Source: Rhynochetos jubatus (Eukaryota; Chordata; Aves; Eurypygiformes; Rhynochetidae). From it: a DNA stretch of 64,000 nucleotides. How positions within the stretch are numbered: the first letter of the stretch is position 1; each line of letters starts with the position of its first letter. The stretch covers positions 33,127,722 through 33,191,721 of the forward strand of contig CM050654.1 of assembly GCA_027574665.1 (NCBI GenBank), written 5' to 3'. Shown here one piece after another: positions 59,001-64,000 of this stretch. The position numbers and the translations under genes were made by a program. The notes below the pieces were generated by a model, which was not told where the DNA came from, did no database searches, and worked only from the letters and a program-made list of their open reading frames with translations.

Positions 59001-62000
59001 TACTCTGTCCCTGAGGGCTTGTCACATAGGGAAAAAGTATTCCCTGCCACCAAGTATCACTGCTGTCACCTCCACGGAAAGTGACTCGCAGTCTGGGGTG
59101 ACTGGAAGAAGCCAAAGAGAGGGAGGGTGAAGGTGCAGAACAACAACCTGATGAATTATCTCCCCATGGCTCTGTGGTTCTGCATGAGAGTACTGATGGG
59201 GTTTAGCTCTTTGACTGTGATCTGTTTAGGACATCAGCTCTTCAGAGAGGTAAAGTATCAACAGAAGGTTGGAGGCAGCTGTGGTGCTGACAGGGTTACA
59301 CTGCAGTGTTGCATTATGATGTGGCTGGGTGCAAATCTGCTAGGTTGGGCAAATACCTATTTACATTTCCATTAATAACTTATCCTTCTCTCTGTCTACC
59401 TCCAAGATAAAATCACCTCAGAAACAGTGACACACAGGCATAATAAAGATATAACTGCAGTAAGAAGTACAGCTAGTACAGGTTTCCATTGATGTATGAA
59501 TTAAAACTGAAGACAGAGAGCCTGATACAACTCAATAGTGCACTGCATAATCTGAAAGTATAAGTTTGATTTTAAATGTATAGAAAAACCAGCAAAGACT
59601 AACCTTGTATCGCTCTTCTTCCCTCCATTGGTTTTCAATAATCTCTTTTTTGAATTCCACAGAGATTGGATCTTTGCCTTTATGAACTTGCCTGTATGTA
59701 CAGCGGAGGCAAGAAAAATGCTTTACTTAATGCACAGTTTGCCTTATTTACTGACTGATGCTCCCCTTCCTAAGGTATCTAGGGGTCCATAACATTCAGC
59801 ATAAGAGCAGATCCATGGACTGCAAATGAAACAGTGGTGTGCTTACACAGGACTGTGTGTTTTGCTGTATGTCGTTTGATGTACATGTGCAACTCTGTTC
59901 ACTCCCTTACACATTTTAGCCTTGATTTATTGACAACCATGACAAAAACTTCTTTTGCCTTAAGGAAACCAAGATGGGATGCATGAGAACAAGGTTAGGT
60001 GAACAAGGTTTTCAGCAGGTTTCGTTCTGAATGAAACCATAACACAGTCAAAGACCTCACTGGGTAGTACTACGGATTACTACTGAGACTGCTGTTAGGC
60101 AGAAGAGGAAAAAACGAAAATAAACCAACAGTAACTCAGCTGTAAAACCAAACTATCAGGACATGAAATGGCAGCATTATGCACCAGTAGATATTGCATA
60201 CAAGTGGCCTTAGTTAAGAGGCCTCTTAGTTAAGAGTTGTTAATGAGGTTAACTAACACTTACCACTTCAGTTGATTTGCTTCCTCTTCCTGAATATTTT
60301 GTTTGGCTTTTAGCTGAAATACAGCTTCCTTCATCTCTCTTGTTTTCAACCCTTTGTTGCCTTGGCAAAGGACTGCAGGAATATCAGAAAGCCATGTCAC
60401 ACCTCACACTAGATTTAATTTTTAATTGGGAAATCCACTCATTATGGTAACTGAACTCATTAATACAAAAAGCTAAGGTGAGATTTCTTATGGAAATTAC
60501 AATCACATTGCCTCAGTAATTCTGAAGCTGAGTTCCTCATCAGAAACCACAAATAATGCTAAAATCAAGTTTATGCTGCTTAATTAAATTACCTTCTTTC
60601 AGGTCCTTAATCTTCAATTTGCCCGGTTTCTGATTCAAAACAGTAGCTACAGCATAAGGGTTTGACAAGTCTGTGGGGAATCTGAGGTTCTGGTATTCAA
60701 TTTCCTACAAGACATAAATTAATAGGAAGAAATAGAAACAAGATAGGTTTTTCAGCTCAGAAAAGTAATTGTTATTATTATCTCTTCACACCTTTATTTT
60801 CTGACTAGGCCTCGACCATGGTTGGCTGAATTGGCCTCTCCTCCACACTATGGTTTTTCCTGCAGAAGCAGCTTCTTTCTCTGGACAACTTTGTTGTTTG
60901 TCAAAACATTCTTTTCTAGGTGTCAGAAGGACAGATATTGCTCTTATAAGTGCTCTGTAAATGACATATAAGTCTACACATTCATTTACACCTCCTTTAG
61001 ATATACAGGGGGACTGGAAATCTCTCTCCCAAATTACAAATGGAACCAAACTTTCTAATCTTCAGAGTTCACAAAAAATTAAGTACAGCCCAAAAGGCCT
61101 TATTGATCAACCCCCCCTGTATCTTGCAAGTCCAGTAATAAAAACGAGCAAGCCTAATAGAAGCTAAGGGTGGTCAACACTTCCTTAAGGATATGCAACT
61201 TCTTGTTATTTTTATTTTGGTACAGTTTCACTTCTTACAGATTAAGGGTGTTCTGAGCAAACGATGTAAAAGAGCAAGTGCATGTATTAACACTCTAATT
61301 ACATTAGTGCATTTTAAGTCTCAGATAAAAATACTTCAAATGATTACAGCAAAATAACATTAAATCCTCCTGTTACACAGGTACTTTTTAGCACTAGGCA
61401 AACATACTCAGAGATCAGTCAGCCACACATACGTTAGACCCAGATGTGGCGTTGATGTTCCTGTAAATACACACACATAGGGCTTTGAGTGAAACTGGGA
61501 AATCCGTAATTGCATTGTCATTTGTGCTGTTCCATACTCAAGTGGGGAATATCTCACAGTTACTTCCACCTTCCCATTGCCTGGAATGATTCCTGTGATT
61601 AGAGGAGAAAACAAGTAAGAGTCTATCTAACACGAGCCCACGTCAGTATGCTGAAATTGATTCTGGACTACATTTTTTTAAAACACTATTATTGTTTGAA
61701 TGGATGGCAGTAGGCCTGGAATACATTTCAGGTCCCAAAGTGTCTTTCAGGAACGATCAGCTGCCAGATAATGGGGGATATTTTGCAATAGCAGAGATAT
61801 TTGACAGTAAAACTATAATATTTTCTACTGTTGTGAAAATTATTGACTGTTTATATGCAGAAAGTCTTCACTTGCATCTGCCAGTCTTAAGTCTCTGGCA
61901 CTTCCTGCTTTCATGAGCAAAGCATTATAAACATGGTCCTCTGTCTTCTTCCAAGTCTGGGGAATCATCTGGATTTGATGCATTACCTGTCTCTACTTGG

Positions 62001-64000
62001 TCTTATTTCCTTATTCCCTATTCCATTATTTCTCAACCACTTTAAACCACCCTTCACATCCCTAAACATTCAGTGCAATCCCAAGATACAGGCCCTGATG
62101 TTCCTCAGCATTTCCGCAACAAGGAGTTTATTCAGCTCATCAGAAATTTTAATTTCTCGTCTCTGTAAAGGGACTATTGCCTGGTCTTCTGCATCCTCTA
62201 GTTAAAACACCAGTTAGTTTCATTAGGGTGTATTTTGTGTCCCAATTTTACTGAACTGTAATATTGTTCCTTTTCTCCCTTGATGTATCAAAACTTATTT
62301 AAGCACAAAGTAAGAAAGAATATTATCCTAAAAGAATGGCCCAAACCAAGGCATAGTTCATCTTTGAATCCATCTGACAAAACAGGGTAAATTCATATCA
62401 CTGTACATGCAGGAACAACAGCAACACTTATGAAAGTCCAGGAGTAATCAAAGTTTATATTCCAGTGTCACAAATGGCACTAAGCACCAGATTTGTCAAG
62501 GTTTTTCTTAGATCTTGACATTGATTGAGATCTTTATGTATTCTCATGGAAGTGACCAGACGGCCTAAGTAGATTATGCAGCCAGGTCTTGTTCACTTAC
62601 ACCTTTTTGTCAGAAAATTTGGGCACTTAACATGCTGCAAATGTAATTATGAGAGCAACTGACCTGTAAATAGTTATGTCTGCCTCAGAACAGAGCCCTC
62701 TCCAGCGTCAGGCATGAAAACAGCTGAGCATACTGTAGCCAAAAGACCCTGCCTTGTGTGAAGCCCATACACAGAGGTCTAGACTGAATCTAATAGCTAC
62801 TGCTGTCTCATGAAACATCTGCAGCGGTGTGTTTTGTGCCCATCTAAACAGCTCCTGGAGAAACAGCTACAATTCTACCAAATTCTTCCAGCTTGCTAGG
62901 GAAAAACAGGTACAAGGCTATGTTGGATAGAGAAGAGGTCCCCTTTTATTGCCTCTGTGCACCCAATCAAGTGACCCGATGCTTACCTATTTCACAAAGA
63001 CAGACATCTGTTCCTTTAATGGGGCAGGAGCCAGACAGTCCTTGGGGAAAGGTGTGATAAAGAGGTGAAGGCTGAGCTTCCTGCCTCTCTCCTTTCCAAA
63101 GGCCATACCAGCAAGGAGAACAGACAAAGGCCAGATGGACTGTTTGGGACATCCCATATTTAGCCAGAGGTCTGTAGCTGGGTATTGACAAAAGAAAACT
63201 GCCAGCCACAGAGGGCTATGTGCCATGAGGCTGCATATGACTAATATTTATCAGTCTGCATTTACCTGGAAACATTCTGAGGCAAAGGCTTTTTCTGTAC
63301 AGCACTGAATACACTGTCATAAGTAACTACACATACTAAATACTAATTAAATGTTTAGGATTTAAAATAAGTTCAATCTACCAAATGTTGGCTGGACAGT
63401 GAAGGCTCTGTGAGGCTGAATAAAATCAATGTGGAATTCAAAATCTACTGGACAGCTGCACTGCAACGGGATAACATACTCCTTACTGAAAAGAGAGAAA
63501 GGATGAAAGAAGTTAATCAAACCACAGTTAATCATCAGTTACAGGCTGGAAAATGGTATCATACACAACACGCACTGAATTTGTCTGTGTTCAGAGGGAC
63601 AGGTTACTTATTAATGTGAAAACAGTCATTCCTCGTTGTTACAAAATAGCAAAATGGTTCAGATCTTTCATTCAGTAAGGCAATGAGAGCTCAACCTCGA
63701 TTTGAACGCTGGATATTTTACATCCTACTCATACAGAATCTGACTACAGAAAAATTTATCAAATTAATGTTTTAGTTTTTTATGTGTACCCTCGCATTCT
63801 TACAAACTGCAGTATCTAGCAAGTACAAACAATCCAAACTGGAACAACACTAAGTACAGAACCAGAAATCAGTCTTCTCCCGTGACACTCCTTGATGAAT
63901 ATGATGAGAAAAGATTATGAAGTCTCCAAAAGTGTTGAAAACTTCAGCACATCAGAATAACGGGACTTTAACCACTGTAGAAATAATGATGCCGTGGCCT
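46946..64000 (-). CDS. CFAP221: CFAP221 (PCDP1), cilia- and flagella-associated protein 221 (3' part, 19 coding exons)
   Basis: CFAP221 is a calmodulin-binding subunit of the C1d projection of the ciliary central pair, counterpart of Chlamydomonas FAP221; its loss in mice causes primary ciliary dyskinesia. Nineteen exons join without a stop into 691 codons plus TAA, all phases compatible. Recognised segments: the end of the N-terminal Ig/ASH-like region ([29 protein letters not shown]), [20 protein letters not shown], coiled-coil-like charged exons, [61 protein letters not shown], and the terminus [13 protein letters not shown]. The N-terminal exons (roughly 170 residues in mammals) lie beyond 64000. 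Two segments (60792-60915 and 58206-58286) are poorly conserved. The gene is co-directional with ESYT3. Confidence 0.95.
47664..47693 (-). CDS. CFAP221: CFAP221 micro-exon (18th visible, 30 bp)
   Basis: Only 30 bp, reading DTVLDCAFP between split codons. Acceptor TCTCCACAG and donor GTAAGT are strong and the phase fits both neighbours, but skipping it also keeps the frame, and no mammalian counterpart is recalled. It could be alternatively used. Confidence 0.6.
48065..48175 (-). repeat. MIR-like SINE remnant
   Basis: GGACAGAAAGATTAATTCAC, TTGCTTCAAGTCACACGAGG and ACAGGATTAAAACTCAGCAC read like a diverged reverse-complement MIR core (TTAAGTGACTTGCCCAAGGTCACAC...). Lies in the CFAP221 intron before the 30-bp exon. 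Confidence 0.6.
49019..49138 (-). CDS. CFAP221: CFAP221 exon (17th visible)
   Basis: 120 bp: [20 protein letters not shown] then [25 protein letters not shown]....EFP is conserved; a lysine/glutamate-rich tail follows. Acceptor TTTTAG, donor GTAGGT. Confidence 0.93.
49341..49430 (-). CDS. CFAP221: CFAP221 exon (16th visible)
   Basis: 90 bp: [20 protein letters not shown] then ERDRENIID plus two bases. LP.DVP..L..LPE.DR is conserved. Acceptor CCGCAG, donor GTAAGT. Confidence 0.94.
49964..50058 (-). CDS. CFAP221: CFAP221 exon (15th visible)
   Basis: 95 bp: [20 protein letters not shown] then [11 protein letters not shown] plus two bases. Aligns with DIIPGIMHWKSFQSLVLSSLP in human. Acceptor TTTCAG, donor GTAAGA. 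Confidence 0.9.
50444..50602 (-). CDS. CFAP221: CFAP221 exon (14th visible)
   Basis: 53 codons: [53 protein letters not shown]. Very close to mammals. Acceptor TTTTAG, donor GTATGG, phase 0. Confidence 0.97.
52054..52230 (-). CDS. CFAP221: CFAP221 exon (13th visible)
   Basis: 59 codons from [14 protein letters not shown] to [23 protein letters not shown]......PL.IF corresponds to PPEALAMSLDYDPLYVF in human; the first half is variable. Acceptor TTCAAG, donor GTAAGT, phase 0. Confidence 0.92.
52353..52460 (-). CDS. CFAP221: CFAP221 exon (12th visible)
   Basis: 36 codons: [20 protein letters not shown] then [23 protein letters not shown] and SYRP.KL.R.L are conserved. Acceptor CTTAG, donor GTAACA, phase 0. 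Confidence 0.95.
53482..53562 (-). CDS. CFAP221: CFAP221 exon (11th visible)
   Basis: 27 codons: [20 protein letters not shown] then LPFYDLK. APD.LGLVPIK is conserved. Acceptor TTTCAG, donor GTGAGT, phase 0. Confidence 0.95.
54007..54134 (-). CDS. CFAP221: CFAP221 exon (10th visible)
   Basis: 128 bp: [20 protein letters not shown], then [20 protein letters not shown] and HDL. VLPF.FP is conserved with mammals; the first half is not. Acceptor TGACAG, donor GTAGGT (at 54006-54005), phase 0 at the end. Confidence 0.85.
54961..55121 (-). mobile_element. CR1 LINE 3' end
   Basis: Begins AATCACAGAATGGCTTGGAT (reverse complement of the CR1 terminus), then TCCAACCCTCCTGCC, AGGTTGCTCAAAGGCCCATC and CCTTGAACATTACCAGGGA. 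Same orientation as CFAP221, in the intron between exons 9 and 10 of the visible series. Confidence 0.92.
55376..55466 (-). CDS. CFAP221: CFAP221 exon (9th visible)
   Basis: 91 bp: [20 protein letters not shown] then [10 protein letters not shown] plus one base. Aligns with VMIQGRLFNMLSAVREMDKES in human. Acceptor CTCAG, donor GTAAGG. Confidence 0.9.
56165..56645 (-). mobile_element. CR1 LINE 3' UTR fragment
   Basis: About 480 bp of diverged CR1 in antisense display: TTGGAAGGGATCTTAGGAGG, CATCCAGCCTGGTCTTGTAA, ACCTCTCTGGACAACCTGCT, GTGAAAAAGGCTTTCTTTTA and CCCAAAACTGGGCACAGTAT occur in the expected order. Lies in the CFAP221 intron between the exon at 56912-57007 and the exon at 55376-55466. 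Confidence 0.88.
56912..57007 (-). CDS. CFAP221: CFAP221 exon (8th visible)
   Basis: 32 codons: [20 protein letters not shown] then [16 protein letters not shown] and R.FQQAA.K are conserved. Acceptor GTGCAG, donor GTAAGG, phase 0. Confidence 0.94.
57893..58050 (-). mobile_element. CR1 LINE fragment with part of the reverse transcriptase frame
   Basis: On the minus strand it encodes [13 protein letters not shown], then [19 protein letters not shown], the CR1 ORF2 reverse-transcriptase stretch, uninterrupted over about 38 codons. Truncated at both ends. It begins about 155 bp downstream of the CFAP221 exon at 58206-58286. Confidence 0.85.
58206..58286 (-). CDS. CFAP221: CFAP221 exon (7th visible, 3' end uncertain)
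   Basis: [20 protein letters not shown] then FRPVIQP; IHRGDP.. matches LDRGDPILDEEF of human CFAP221 at the expected place and phase. Acceptor AATCAG is good. No consensus donor in the required phase follows: GTTGAC after base 58206 is the choice that fits length and phase; GTAGCA (exon end 58239) is the alternative. The C-terminal part does not match mammals. Confidence 0.65.
58569..58799 (-). pseudogene. Coding-like remnant of unknown origin
   Basis: A single frame reads [20 protein letters not shown], then QFARVSKK, a TGA stop, [33 protein letters not shown] and on to WEDLFG with a final TGA at 58571-58569. Codon use and charged helical composition look protein-like, but one internal stop is present, and it does not correspond to CFAP221, whose neighbouring exons join without it. 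It lies in the intron between 59604 and 58286. May be part of an old transposon or retrocopy, or chance. Confidence 0.3.
59604..59691 (-). CDS. CFAP221: CFAP221 exon (6th visible)
   Basis: 88 bp: [20 protein letters not shown] then [19 protein letters not shown] is conserved with mammals. Acceptor TACAG, donor GTTAGT. Confidence 0.95.
60264..60372 (-). CDS. CFAP221: CFAP221 exon (5th visible)
   Basis: 109 bp: [20 protein letters not shown] then [16 protein letters not shown] and a split Trp codon. KTR.MKEA.F is conserved; charged, probably coiled coil. Acceptor CTGCAG, donor GTAAGT. Confidence 0.95.
60593..60704 (-). CDS. CFAP221: CFAP221 exon (4th visible)
   Basis: 112 bp: [37 protein letters not shown]. 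Almost identical to mammalian CFAP221. Acceptor TTGTAG, donor GTAATT. Confidence 0.97.
60792..60915 (-). CDS. CFAP221: CFAP221 exon (3rd visible, poorly conserved)
   Basis: 124 bp starting (A)AAAGAATGT and ending WSRPSQKIK. Phase and position require an exon here, and the acceptor TCCTTCTGACACCTAG and donor GTGTGA are acceptable, but the 41 residues barely resemble the mammalian segment before [10 protein letters not shown]. The acceptor choice is therefore less certain than the others. Confidence 0.7.
61433..61592 (-). CDS. CFAP221: CFAP221 exon (2nd visible)
   Basis: 160 bp, reading [40 protein letters not shown] and [13 protein letters not shown]; near-identical in order to human GIIPANGK..YGTAQIKMQLWISQF. 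End of the Ig/ASH-like fold. Acceptor CACAG, donor GTATGT. Confidence 0.96.
63382..63485 (-). CDS. CFAP221: CFAP221 exon (1st visible)
   Basis: 104 bp, reading [20 protein letters not shown] then [14 protein letters not shown], colinear with human CFAP221 after GES. Acceptor TTTCAG, donor GTAGAT. The split codon at its start shows that another exon lies to the right of the window. Confidence 0.95.
63486..64000. other. CFAP221: CFAP221 intron, right edge of window
   Basis: Intronic sequence upstream of the first visible exon; no further exon, repeat or motif recognised up to the window end. Confidence 0.7.

Noticed and set aside
1-64000. CRISPR arrays, operons, endogenous retrovirus LTR pairs
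   Set aside because: None seen; the window is vertebrate nuclear DNA, and only LINE and SINE remnants and simple repeats were recognised.

Overview
The window is vertebrate nuclear DNA, most likely from a bird. The evidence is several CR1 LINE 3' ends of the avian type (ending in repeats of the ATTCTATGA kind), small vertebrate exons with GT..AG splice sites, and a GC-rich promoter. No prokaryotic, CRISPR, rRNA or tRNA feature was seen. The species cannot be fixed from the sequence alone.

Two protein-coding genes lie head to tail on the minus strand. From the left edge to 26450 is the 5' part of an extended synaptotagmin, assigned to ESYT3: 17 coding exons, 568 codons in frame. They encode the ER membrane hairpin, the SMP lipid-transfer domain and the first two C2 domains; the third C2 domain lies beyond base 1. 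Its first exon sits in a CpG island (about 26050-26740) with two CTCF-like motifs 52 bp apart just upstream of the start codon.

From the right edge down to 46946 is the 3' part of CFAP221 (PCDP1), a ciliary central-apparatus protein: 19 coding exons, 691 codons plus a stop, with an AATAAA signal about 300 bp after the stop. Its first exons (roughly the first 170 residues of the mammalian protein) lie beyond base 64000. All exon phases join in both genes, so both look intact.

Between them, about 20 kb (26740-46640) has no recognisable gene. It holds an old LINE tail, a MIR-like SINE remnant, a poly-A and a poly-C tract, and an AT-rich block at 43925-44850 that resembles conserved regulatory DNA. 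Comparable blocks lie in ESYT3 introns 4 and 1. The two larger ones share the 9-mer AATTAATCC. CR1 fragments lie in ESYT3 introns 1, 4 and 15 and in CFAP221 introns.

No new biological system was found. The points most worth checking are the ESYT3/CFAP221 neighbourhood (the human genes are on different chromosomes), the homeodomain-motif blocks, the paired promoter CTCF-like motifs, an oddly ended CFAP221 exon beside a CR1 fragment, and an unidentified coding-like remnant at 58569-58799.
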